The translations under genes and the position numbers were made by a program. The notes under the pieces are model-generated. The model did no database searches. It saw nothing but the letters and a program-made list of their open reading frames with translations, and was not told where the DNA came from. Source: Mauremys mutica (lineage: Eukaryota > Chordata > Testudines > Geoemydidae). From it: a DNA stretch of 64,000 nt. Location of the stretch: positions 51,959,563 to 52,023,562 of the forward strand of contig NC_059080.1 in the NCBI RefSeq assembly GCF_020497125.1, in the 5' to 3' direction. Below, piece by piece: positions 33,920 through 42,949 of this stretch (position 1 is the stretch's first letter; the number at the start of each line of letters is the position of its first letter).

Positions 33920-34125
33920 CCCTCATTCAGCAAAAGACTTGGGCCCTGATTCAGGGCTTAAAATTAAGCATGTGCTTGCTTGGCATCAGTGATCATTGAT
34001 GCACACGCTTCAATGCTTACCTGAATTGGGGCCTGTAGCATGTGAAGTCAACGGGACTATGCACATGCTTCAAGTTAAGCACACTCTTAAGTCCTTTGCC
34101 TAATCAGAGCTTTACAAATGTACCT
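33920..34125. repeat. palindromic 'cttaagcatgtgctta' type repeat
   Basis: Contains 'cattcagcaaaagactt', 'aaattaagcatgtgcttgct', 'gcacatgcttcaagttaagc' and 'cttaagtcctttgcctaat'. The left and right halves are roughly inverted copies. Sister pieces at about 3735-3815 and 51490-51600. Confidence 0.5.
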
Positions 34126-34194
34126 TACCCCTCAAATAGTCCCACTGAAGTAAATGGGGCTCCTCAGGGTATATGATTCTACTGAACATAGAGG

Positions 34195-34345
34195 TATCAC
34201 AGTCTGGCCCTTTATAAAGGAGCCGCAGTGAATCAGGGACTTACTCAAGGCTACATGCAAGCCAGTGGGAGAGCCAGGACTAGAGCCCAAGTGTCCTGAT
34301 GCCAAAGCCTGTGCCCCATTGATTGGAGCACATCGCTCTCTTCTT
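34195..34345 (-). repeat. MIR-like SINE fragment
   Basis: 'ggacttactcaaggctacat', 'agccagtgggagagccagga' and 'ctagagcccaagtgtcctga' follow the order of an antisense MIR element. Confidence 0.55.
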
Positions 34346-35121
34346 CATTGTACAGATGGAGTGGTAGCCGAGCAGAAATAAGACAGTGATGACGTTTGTA
34401 ACAATTACAACATTGTAAGTTGTGACTGGAGATATTTAGCATGGCCAGTCTGTGTGCAGATGCTAATCCAGCATAGACAGCATGGCAGGGACATATGGGA
34501 AGTGCGCTAAATTGTGACATTCAGAATCGAAGCTGCCAACTTCCTACCTTTATCCACCAAGAACAAACCTTTCCAGGGCTCATTTAAGAGACCAGCCCGG
34601 CAGCACCATATTGGTAGAGGTATAGCCAGGTACCTGGGAAGTGCAAAGCACTGCAGAAGCTCAATTCCTTATTCTCAGAAGTGCAAAGCAGAGGTGGTGA
34701 GTTTGAGAGTTTGAGAGTGTATTACTCCCTTGAGCATTTGGAGGCTGGTCACCTCCTGCTTGCTGATCCGTGAGAGGCATTACTCTGTACCTATTCCGGG
34801 GGATGTGTGTCTGAAATCCATTCCAGAGCAAAAGGGACACTTTATGGGGGCCAGTATGAGCTCAGGAGTACTAGCTAAATCTGAATGGCAGTAATGGACC
34901 AATCATCCTCACCCTCATCAAAAAAAAATCCCAAGGGACAGCACCACCCAGTCTGACCTCTAGCAGCGTCAGCTATGGATAGCACATGCCAAACCCTTCT
35001 TGCTCTCTTATACCATGTCACTTTTCCTTCTCTCTCTTTTGTTTACTCAGACTCTCTTGATCCCTTCAGTACCCTTCCTGCTTTCCTTCTCTTTTCCGTG
35101 CCACTGTAAAACGGTGCCTTG
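34346..35121. other. unclassified non-coding sequence
   Basis: No gene or definite repeat recognised between the SINE and the provirus. Confidence 0.3.
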
Positions 35122-35125
35122 TTTG

Positions 35126-35550
35126 TGTTAGGTAAAAAGCAAGTCCTACTCACCTCTCCAGCACCCGAGTTTGTGCGGAGTTGGTATAGGGCTCAGAAAT
35201 CTGTCAGAGACCAGACAACAACTCGTTGATCAACGGGCTCACACCATCCTTAGCTTAAAAGCAGAGCTTCGGAGTAAGTGTGGCAAGTTTATTAGGGGTG
35301 AGCATCAATGTTTATACACAGAAGTAAACAAAGTGATTAACAGATCATAATGGTCATGCATAATCAATGAAGATTCTACAGGATAAAACAGGTTAAAATG
35401 TAAATTAGAAAAGACAAAGGAGGAGATGGCTACTTGTTGGGAGGGGGAGGTGTCATGAGTAGTTCGCAGGTCAGAACTTTGATTAAAAGTTTCAGATAGA
35501 GACATCAAGTCTGGATTAAGTTTAAACTCATAAAAAGTTCAGACTCAACA
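35126..35550 (-). repeat. 3' LTR of the provirus
   Basis: 425 bp, reading TGTTGAGTCTG... to ...ACCTAACA on the minus strand, with inverted TGTT/AACA ends. It differs from the 5' LTR at 35176 (C here, T at 40489), a CpG-to-TpG type change, and I saw no other difference. The 67-codon frame inside it (35305-35508) occurs identically in both LTRs and lies in U3; it has no recognised function. Confidence 0.95.
35288..35316 (-). promoter_or_regulatory. 3' LTR TATA-like box and poly(A) signal
   Basis: On the minus strand TATAAA (35316-35311) is followed 18 bp later by AATAAA (35293-35288). This is compatible with a U3 promoter and a poly(A) signal at the start of R. The same pair in the 5' LTR is at 40629-40624 and 40606-40601. 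Inferred from motif and position only. Confidence 0.45.
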
Positions 35551-35561
35551 TTCCTCCATTT
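35551..35561 (-). other. polypurine tract of the provirus
   Basis: Directly upstream of the 3' LTR on the minus strand, reading AAATGGAGGAA then TGTT. This is the expected place and composition for the plus-strand primer, though one T interrupts the purines. Confidence 0.65.
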
Positions 35562-35602
35562 GTAGCTTTGGGATAACTATTTACCAAAAGCTACACCCCA
35601 TT

Positions 35603-36000
35603 TTAAGGAGCCAAGGGCCGCTTGGCAATTTCAGCCTGGGCCAACTCGAAGAGAGTAAGGCCTTTGGCTGAAGTAGGAAAAGAATAAACTGACCCACATG
35701 AGTTTATGAGGGAGGGGACACACTGGATACAGCAACACAGTATTATAAGGATTACTATGGCCCCAACAATACCCACCAAGAGGTTTTAACCCACCCAAAT
35801 CCAGGCAGCCAATTCCATAAGGCTCCCCACCAATCATAAGGTGGCTGGCCAGAGGAGTAGTTCTTAGCCATTTCCCTTAGATGTTTGGTACGTTGAAAAG
35901 TGTCAGGGTAGGTGTCATTTACAAAAACACAGCATTCTTCATAAGCAGAAAATAAACTAAAAAGGCATAATAAAAAACATACAGTTGTCAGAATAAAAGG
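35603..36000 (-). pseudogene. env remnant (signal-peptide-like start joined to the transmembrane C-terminus)
   Basis: Just after integrase, one minus-strand frame (codons down to a TAG at 35755-35757) holds a hydrophobic signal-peptide-like stretch (about 35997-35941). It is followed at once by a Cys-Cys pair (35934-35929) and a tryptophan-rich membrane-proximal segment (about 35800-35758). The hydrophobic anchor with a cysteine cluster and a short cytoplasmic tail follows in a different frame, ending at TAA 35603-35605. The whole surface subunit, fusion peptide and most of the transmembrane ectodomain are absent. It is therefore a double casualty: a large internal deletion plus a frameshift. 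No entry function can remain. Confidence 0.72.
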
Positions 36001-36005
36001 TCCTC

Positions 36006-37142
36006 TTATTTTTTTCGAGTCAATTTAAGTCTGATGTCTGAAAGAGGTAAGCTGGTCCACTGGTCAGAGGCAGTGTCCTCAGTGGTGGCAAGGGCTGCTG
36101 GTCCGTCACTGTGGTCCACTATGGCTGGCTTGACATGGGAGTGGTGGATCCAGGATTTGCGTCCTTCCAGGAACACTGCAGTCTGGGTTGTTAAAAGAAC
36201 CTGGTGGGGTCCAGTAAACCTCGGCTGGAGGGCGTCGCCACGAACGAACTTTTTGGCCCAGACGAAGTCCCCTGGTTGGAACGGGTGGATCTGTTCTTCT
36301 AGCGGCACGGTCTGGGAAAACTGCGAGGCTTTCCAAAGGGTACGGAGGCGAGCCTGTAGAGAGAGAAACTGGCACGCGGTCATATGATCCCCTCCCAATA
36401 GTGAAACATCAGCACGTGGTAGCGCCCCGCCTTTGAAAGGGGGGTGTCCATAGAGCAGTTGAAAGGGGGATAATCCCAATACACGGGTTGGGCGAGTACG
36501 AAGGTGAAACAGGACCAAGGGAAGTACCTGAGGCCACTTTAACCCTGTTTCCTGACAGTATTTAGCCAATGTAAGCTTAAGCTCCCTATTCATACATTCA
36601 ACTTTCCCGCTAGACTGGGGGTGGTAGGGTGTATGAAAGGAGTGTGAAATGCCCAGTCCTTGTTCTAAACGGCCAAGGACATTACCAGTAAAGTGGGGTC
36701 CGCGATCTGAATCAAGTATGAGAGGGATGCCAAAACGGGGTACAATGTCTTTAAGGAGGATCTTCGCCACTGTGGCAGCAGTACAATTAGCAGTAGGAAA
36801 AGCTTCGACCCATGAAGTCAGAGGGCAAACCAAAACAAGGAGGTGCTTTTTCCCAAAAGCCTTTGGCATATCTGCAAAGTTAATTTGAAGATGTTGAAAT
36901 GGAACAGCAGGCGGCGGTCTTCCACCCTTAATTTTGTTAAGAGGCGGAGCAGGTCCATTTCGCTGACATGTGCTGCATGCTTTCACTATTGACAGGCAGT
37001 AGGGTTGAATGCCTGGAGCATACCAAAAGCGAGCGATGGTGTTCACAAGGGCGTGCGTGCCGTAGTGACCCCCCTTATCATGGTGCCAGCGAACTGCCAC
37101 GGGGTATGTGGAGCGAGGGAGGCAGGCTCGGCCATCCGGCAT
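36006..37142 (-). pseudogene. pol: integrase domain (open, but first catalytic Asp replaced)
   Basis: A 378-codon open frame. N-terminal zinc-binding region: histidines in HHDKGGH (about 20-26) and CSTC (56-59). Catalytic core: conserved WVEAFPT (111-117), second acidic residue in LDSDRGPHF (D146), glutamate in GKVECMN (E182). The C-terminal domain has RFTGPHQV and WIHHSHVKPA, as in gammaretroviral integrases. By alignment of the strand LQINFADMP with the family pattern, the first catalytic Asp is Asn (codon AAC, about residue 88). If so, strand transfer would be lost even though the frame is open. The frame extends upstream of the ATG without a stop and originally belonged to the pol polyprotein. 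Family function: 3' processing and insertion of viral DNA. Confidence 0.9.
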
Positions 37143-37654
37143 AAGCCAGGTCCCTTTGACCAGAGTGGCTCCGAGGCTTTCCCACGACTGTAGTTCAGCA
37201 GCGGGTACCAGTACAGGGTAAAAGCATACTTGCTATCAGTAAAAATGGTAACGGTCTTACCAGCGGCCAACTGGCAAGCTCGGGCCAGGGCATAGAGTTC
37301 GGCGGCTTGGGCTCCCCAGTTGCCTGGCAGTGAGGCGGCCTCTTGAATGACCCATTCAGAGGTGACTGCATAACCATTAACATAGAAGGAGCTTCCGTCC
37401 GAGAAGAGGATGCAATCAGGGTTGTCCAGTGGCACGTCAAACAGGTTGTTCCTTATCTGTAAGATGCTATGAACTACTTCCACACAGTCGTGCTGATCCT
37501 GGAGGACTGGCAGGTCAGGAAGCAAGGTAGCTGGATTAAGGGGCCCACACCTTTCAAAAATTAGGTTAGTGTCTTCTAGGAGTTCGGCCTCTAGCTGCTG
37601 CTGACGATGGGCCGAAAAGACTTGGGTCGTGCCCCTACGCAGAAGGGCTGACAA
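37043..37654 (-). pseudogene. pol: RT connection and N-terminal half of RNase H, truncated
   Basis: The frame starts within the RT connection domain and enters RNase H: FSDGSSF (catalytic D86), AAELYALARA (E119) and IFTDSKYAF (D140). Homology ends abruptly after residue 145 (about 37219). The following residues are out of frame and read the start of the integrase region, so the rest of RNase H, including the fourth catalytic acidic residue, and the spacer are deleted. The frame differs from both the RT frame and the integrase frame. Family function: degrades the RNA strand of RNA-DNA hybrids during reverse transcription; this copy should be inactive. Confidence 0.9.
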
Positions 37655-37713
37655 GGCATGAGAGGTCCAGACCGTGGTAAAATGACCCAGGGTCAGGCTC
37701 TTTGCCTTTGTGA

Positions 37714-38820
37714 TCAGCAGGGCAGCTGCTGCCAGAGTCCGGGTGCAGGATGGGGTTCCCTGAGCGACAGGGTCGATCTGCTGGGAGTAAAAAGCAAGCG
37801 GAAAATGGGGGGCCCGCTCAGCTGGGTAAGGACGCCACTAGCAATTCCGCCCCTCTCGTGGACAAAAAGGTGAAAGGGTTTGCTGTAATTGGGGGGGCGG
37901 AGAGACATGGAGGAGGCCACACTGTCCTTGAGTAACTGAAAGGCTTGAATCGTGTCTGGGGACCACTGCAAAGGGTCAGGAGCAAGGTTAGCAGTGAGTC
38001 GGTGGAGCGGTTTGCTCAACTCCCCGCAGGATGGCAACCAAGGGCGACAGAAGCCAATTAATCCTAAGAAACCTTGACGTTGTTTCTTGGTGTTTGGCAG
38101 AGGGCAGTTTTGGATAGTCTTTATGCGGACTGGGTTCATTTGTCTCCCCTCTGGGGTTAACAGGAAGCCCAGATATCGGACCTTCTGTGAGACCCACTGA
38201 ATCTTGTTAGGGTCTACCTTGTGGCCTCTGGTGTGTAGGTATAATAAAAGTGCCTTACCATCGATGCGGAGGGCGGCTTCTTCGCGGTTACCTAGTAGGA
38301 TGTCATCTACGTATAGGACTAACGTGGATCCCTGCCGACTGGTGAAGCCTTCCAAGTCCTGGCGGAGGCATTGGCTGAAAATCGTGGGGCTGTCTCTGTA
38401 GCCTTGAGGAAGTCGTTGCCAGACATAACTTTGTCCCTCCCAGGTGAAACCAAAGAGATATTGAGAGTCTGGGTGCACAGGAATGCTGAAAAAGGCTGAT
38501 TTTAAGTCAATAACAGTGAACCACTCAGCATCCCAGGGGATTTGGCTGATGATAGTAGCTGAATCAGGAACTACTGCATGAAGAGGGACCACATACTGAT
38601 TAATAACCCGTAGATCCTGTACAAAGCGCCAACGAATAGGGTCTCCGTCCTTTTTAGGAGGCTTTTTGACAGGCAGTATAGGGGTATTACAGGGAGTGCG
38701 CTGAGGGCGGACTAGCTTTTGTGCAATGAATCCCTCGACAATGGGGCGGATGCCCTCCCGGGCTTCCAGCGACAGGGGGTATTGGGGAACTGACGGGGGG
38801 GGCTAAGGAGGGCTTCACTT
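37714..38820 (-). pseudogene. pol: reverse transcriptase
   Basis: The main open frame runs 38592-37714 (292 codons from its first ATG). Polymerase motifs, in order: VIDLKSAFFSIPVH (first catalytic Asp, residue 29), LPQGY (61-65), LVLYVDDILL (YVDD at 94-97), and a thumb region. Homology extends upstream of the ATG to about 38803 in the same frame, because in life this is part of Gag-Pol and needs no start codon. The frame is lost at a G6 run (37807-37812), after which connection-domain homology continues in another frame. The first catalytic triad is visible, but the chain is broken at both ends by homopolymer-associated frameshifts. Confidence 0.92.
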
Positions 38821-38826
38821 GAATCC

Positions 38827-39372
38827 TTACTGGCTCTGCCGAAAGGAGCAGGCCAACATCAGTGTCAGAAATTCCCCAGAGGGTTGAAGGCAAGTCAGTG
38901 AGGTCAGGGGAGAAAGGGGGGGGGGTTCCCAATTACCCTGAGTTAGGGCCGAATCTCCTAACACTGTCATCAATAATCCTACCCCTTCAGGAGTGCAGGT
39001 TAAAGTAGCATCAAGCTTACAGAGTAAATCCCGGCCCATCAAAGGGATCGGACAAGCTGGGGAAAAAAGAAAACGGTGAGAAAAACATTTATCAGCATAA
39101 ATAACATTTAGAGGCAAAGTGAGTCCCAGAGACTGTGGGTTGCCTTCCACCCCAGTTGCAGTTTTAACCTCAGAGGATAGCCAGGGAGAGGGGGCATGAT
39201 TTAAAAGAGAGAAAGTAGCTCCAGTATCAATGAGGAAACAGACAGGCAGTCCCTGGACTGAAAGGGTTAGATGAGGCTCTTTGCTGGGAGGGGAGAAAGT
39301 GAGGAAAGAGCCGGCTAAAGACATTAAGGAAATAAGACCATCACATTGTTTGCCTTCGCCCCCGGGGTACCG
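38827..39372 (-). pseudogene. pro: retroviral aspartic protease
   Basis: The minus frame following the gag stop codon without a frame change. The active site CFLIDTGATFSLL has the DTG triad at residues 33-35 of the ATG-started frame (39324). A later PLMGRDLLCKLDATL matches the helix and C-terminal strand of the protease. Frame continuity with nucleocapsid across TGA at 39373-39375 fits the gammaretroviral strategy, in which Pro-Pol is made by stop-codon readthrough. After the protease, the frame is lost at a G10 run (38916-38925), and the start of RT continues in another frame. Family function: cleavage of Gag and Gag-Pol polyproteins. Confidence 0.9.
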
Positions 39373-39375
39373 TCA
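39370..39375 (-). promoter_or_regulatory. putative leaky gag stop (UGA-CGG)
   Basis: On the minus strand the nucleocapsid frame ends in TGA immediately followed by CGG, and the same frame is open into protease. UGA followed by CGG or CUA is a known readthrough-prone context in several RNA viruses. GC-rich sequence follows (cccggggg), which could help fold a stimulatory structure. Inference from context. Confidence 0.55.
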
Positions 39376-39675
39376 TTGAGAAGGCTGAGTTTGCTGCAGC
39401 TGCTGCTGTTGCCCGTAGTTGATCCAGGCCTGAGGAATGGGCTGGGCTGGTGGTGCAGGGGTGTATTTGTCCCTGGTGTAAGTATCTGCGGATGTGACCG
39501 GACCCTCTGGGCGTCCCCAGGGGCATTCACGTTTAAAGTGACCGGGCTGTCCGCACTGAAAACAATTTCCTGATGGCTGGGGTTGCCAGGACCCTCTTCC
39601 CCGAGCACCCTGAAATTCCCTGCCACGGCCACGGCTTCTGCCTCGAATACCACCGCGAAAAGCTAAAGCCATCAA
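39373..39675 (-). pseudogene. gag: nucleocapsid with one CCHC zinc knuckle
   Basis: An Arg/Gly-rich basic region (RGRSRGRGRE, about residues 11-20) precedes a single zinc knuckle C38-X2-C41-X4-H46-X4-C51 (CFQCGQPGHFKREC), then a Gln-rich tail to the TGA at 39373-39375. One CCHC box is the gammaretroviral arrangement. The open frame extends a little upstream of 39675 into Lys/Glu-rich sequence like the end of capsid. The bulk of capsid is missing between this and the matrix frame. Family function: binding and packaging genomic RNA. Confidence 0.9.
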
Positions 39676-40265
39676 CTTATATTCTTCCTTTTTCTCTTTC
39701 TTTTTACTACTTTCCCTTTCTTTCTCCCATGCAAAACTCCTTCCGAGGTGTGCCCCTCCAATTCCTCCTTATCCCTCTGCAGAGATTCCAATTTGGAGTC
39801 CTGCAGATTCCCCTCTGCGCTCTGGAGAGAGTCCCCTTGCGGAGGAATAGGGGCAGGTGCAGTGGGGACCAACTGACGAGTTAAAACACGCCGTGGTTTA
39901 CACCCTTCATCGAAATAACATGGAGGGGGTTCACTCCCGGAAGAATACCTGACTGCCATAATTTTTAAAGATTTCCACAGCTCTGCTGCTGTGTCCCAAC
40001 AAAACCAGTAACATAACTGTCCCGGATGGTCTTTTTCGATCTGGCTCCTTACTCCTCTTAAGGCAGCCTGTTCGAAAGAGCCATACGAAGGCCACCTCAT
40101 CTCCGGGTCGGCCAATACCGCGGTATACCCAGTCCAATTCCTTACACACAGTGTGTACAACTTCCTCCTAGACATTCCTGTCTGTACTGGGAGTTTCCCT
40201 TCAATCCATAACTTATTTACAATCCCCAGCGGACTCTCAAGAGGCACGCTAGTCCCTTGACCCAT
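39672..40265 (-). pseudogene. gag: matrix and proline-rich region with PTAP late motif
   Basis: A 197-codon frame beginning MGQG, with Gly2 suitable for myristoylation as in gammaretroviral matrix proteins. Residues 1-105 form the matrix-like domain (tryptophan and hydrophobic helices). A proline-rich linker contains PTAP at 134-137, a Tsg101-binding late-domain motif. The Lys/Arg-rich end reads an overlapping frame with the capsid/nucleocapsid remnant and stops at TGA 39672-39674. No capsid (about 250 residues, with its major homology region) is present, so Gag assembly would fail. The start is supported by the roughly 150-bp leader between it and the primer-binding site. Confidence 0.88.
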
Positions 40266-40417
40266 GGTGTCTGACAGGAGCCCTCCAACTGGCGTTTATC
40301 CTGCTGTCCAGTACACGACCCCTCAATATTGAATTGGCTGGGAGAAATCTCCCGTGGCGCCTGCCAATTCGTATATGAGTGGTCTGACCACTGGACAGAG
40401 GCACCGCACCAGAAGGA

Positions 40418-40435
40418 ATCCCGGACGAGCCCCCA
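40418..40435 (-). other. primer-binding site for tRNA-Pro
   Basis: On the minus strand, three bases inside the 5' LTR edge, the sequence TGGGGGCTCGTCCGGGAT is complementary to the 3' end of tRNA-Pro. This is the primer used by murine leukaemia-type gammaretroviruses and many class I ERVs. Confidence 0.95.
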
Positions 40436-40438
40436 AAT

Positions 40439-40863
40439 TGTTAGGTAAAAAGCAAGTCCTACTCACCTCTCCAGCACCCGAGTTTGTGTGGAGTTGGTAT
40501 AGGGCTCAGAAATCTGTCAGAGACCAGACAACAACTCGTTGATCAACGGGCTCACACCATCCTTAGCTTAAAAGCAGAGCTTCGGAGTAAGTGTGGCAAG
40601 TTTATTAGGGGTGAGCATCAATGTTTATACACAGAAGTAAACAAAGTGATTAACAGATCATAATGGTCATGCATAATCAATGAAGATTCTACAGGATAAA
40701 ACAGGTTAAAATGTAAATTAGAAAAGACAAAGGAGGAGATGGCTACTTGTTGGGAGGGGGAGGTGTCATGAGTAGTTCGCAGGTCAGAACTTTGATTAAA
40801 AGTTTCAGATAGAGACATCAAGTCTGGATTAAGTTTAAACTCATAAAAAGTTCAGACTCAACA
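40439..40863 (-). repeat. 5' LTR of the provirus
   Basis: 425 bp, same ends as the 3' LTR, T at 40489 where the 3' LTR has C. Contains TATA-like and AATAAA motifs at 40629-40624 and 40606-40601. Followed outside by the TTTG duplication at 40864-40867. Confidence 0.95.
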
Positions 40864-40867
40864 TTTG

Positions 40868-42469
40868 CATAATGCCCCAGAAATTTTGCAAAAGCAAATC
40901 TCAGGCATATCTCAGAGAAGCTTCAGCACAGCCCAATAGAGCACACAGAGCAACCGCAACAACCAGAACCCAGTTCTTCAGCAAGGAAATGGAGCCGGTA
41001 ATTTCTCTTTCCCATGAGATGCTCTCATTTTTCAGGACGGGCTGTGGATGAAAAGAGAAAACACTTCATTTGCTCCTTGGAAGTCAGGGCCATAGATCAT
41101 AGCCATGTTCCCTTGGAGACTGGAAATGGGCTTTTTGTGTGGGAATTGAGGCTGTCCTTCAAGAAAACTGAAATGATTCTCTACACTTTCATCAGGAGCA
41201 CAGTAATAGAGATTTTCTTCCAAAGCTGGGTAAATCCAGGCTACTTAGTTCCCTCTTTTCTTCTCTGCTCAATTATTCCATTATATTAGCCAAACTGTCT
41301 GAAACAAGCTTCTCTCAGTTCCACTTTTATCACTTAAAAGGACTGGATTTTTTTTTTGGTGCACTGAGAATGTCTTTGCCAACTTTTGACCCGTAATGTA
41401 TTTCTGCTTCCAAGTTCTAATGGTCCAATAAAACACAGTTTTTATGGGAAAATCCACTGCCTGGAAGGGGCTGACACATAGGAGGCTCAAACTAGATTTC
41501 TGTTCCTCTTCTCTTGCTGGGTCATGAGGAAGGGGGTATTGGCTGTCAAGAGTCACCCTTCCAGCTAGCAGGAAACAGCGCTAGCAGGCACCACACAGAA
41601 TGCTATGCTTGCCAGCTAGGGTATCTGGCATGTTTCTGGGCTAGCCGTACCTCCTGGACTCTGAGTGCACTCTTCTAGGTGACAGGCTCCATGGAACCCT
41701 GTGATTCTCCCACTCTTAGACCGGGTCCTGACCAACAGCACCCTATGTACCAAGCACGATTCCTCAGCAGGCCTGATGAAGTTGGCCACCTGCAGGTTTT
41801 CCCCTTGGCTCCTTGTGACCAGTAGTTAACACAGCGAGCAGGCCATTTTCTCAACCAGGCAGGTGCAGCTTCTTCAGACCCTCGTGGAGATTCAGTCTCT
41901 GTGGCAGCCTGTCCTTCTGCTAAGAGCTCTCTAAGCTGCCCAGAGAATGACTTTTTAACAGGTTAGCATCCTTTTGATCAGTCGGTTTCCAGCCTTGGCA
42001 AAACAAGTCTTGTCACTTTGCTGATGCCTTCAGTAGCTTCTTCGCAGTGTAACGGCTCGGGCATTATTCCTGAGCCCCCTTGACATGTTTACTTTTCTGG
42101 AGCTATTGTGCTGCCTTCCTGCTTCTTTCCTAAGAGCCCTGCTACTACACCAACCCACCATATGCACACAGTAAGCATTCCAATCACCCAACACAGCTAC
42201 CCGGCAGTAACTCGGCAGTAACCCAGCCACACACAGTATTCAGGAATTATTACAGACCGGTGCCATGTCCTTCATGGTAACTTCCTAGGGTCTGTTATGC
42301 CAGCTAAATATGTAGTAAATTAATTGAATCTGCACAGGGGTGAGAGCAGAGTTTGTCCCTATTTGTTTTTGTAATGCTCCCACCTCTGGTAGCTAGGGTC
42401 TCCCACTCAACAAGATGGTACCGATAACACAAGGCCACAAGGGGTGTTACCATACAGCTGAGAACCTTG
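40868..42469. other. unclassified non-coding sequence
   Basis: No gene recognised. The part at 41560-42300 has LTR-like composition (pyrimidine-rich with CCAAT-like and TG-rich pieces), but no ends, signals or duplication that I can defend. Confidence 0.3.
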
Positions 42470-42655
42470 TTTCTCTGAATACCTCACAGCACTATGAGGC
42501 AGGGAAGTACATTTTACAGGTGGGAAACTGAGGCATGGAGAGGCAAAGTGAGTTGCCCAAGATCACATGGAGAGTCTGTTGCAGAGCAGAGCATTAGAAA
42601 AGGAGTCTCCCCAGGCCCAAGCGAGCACTTAACCACTGGATAATCCTTCTGCTCC
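42470..42655 (-). repeat. MIR-like SINE
   Basis: 'gaggcagggaagtacatttt', 'gggaaactgaggcatggaga' and 'agttgcccaagatcacatgg' in order, then 'cacttaaccactggataatc'. A fairly well-preserved antisense MIR-type element. Confidence 0.7.
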
Positions 42656-42949
42656 TCACATGAGACTCCATTGCTTCAAACGGAACACAGACAGGAGTTG
42701 TAAATGAAAGTCCATGCACAGCTTTAGCATTAGCTGCCATTGGCTTCACTACTGTAGGAAAAATCAAGAGGGAAAATACCATTTAGATCATCCCCAACCC
42801 AGTGCAGGACTGTTCCTTACCAGCAAACACACTTCCTACTACATTGGCTCTGAGCCTGGGGGCACGGCTTAATGGCATGGGATCCCCAAGTGTTTATCTG
42901 TTGTGTCAGTGGGTCAGGGAAGAGGTTGAAAAGCATCAATTTAGCACTG

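Larger units (their letters stand above)
35122..40867 (-). mobile_element. gammaretrovirus-like endogenous provirus, defective, near-identical LTRs
   Basis: A full provirus on the minus strand: 5' LTR 40863-40439, tRNA-Pro primer site, gag, pro, pol, env remnant, polypurine tract, 3' LTR 35550-35126. It is flanked by the 4-bp target duplication TTTG (35122-35125, 40864-40867), the size used by murine-leukaemia-like viruses. The internal region is about 4.9 kb, well short of a complete gammaretrovirus. Capsid, part of RNase H and almost all of env are missing, and pol has frameshifts. LTR identity (one difference found in 425) indicates a young insertion. It cannot make infectious particles by itself. 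Confidence 0.95.

Noticed and set aside
35305..35508. 67-codon frame present in both LTRs (also 40618-40821)
   Set aside because: Identical because the LTRs are nearly identical. It lies in U3 with no recognised superantigen- or accessory-like motif, so there is no reason to call it a gene.
36034..36387. 117-codon plus-strand frame antisense to integrase
   Set aside because: Shadow of the integrase coding sequence; no independent motif or signal.
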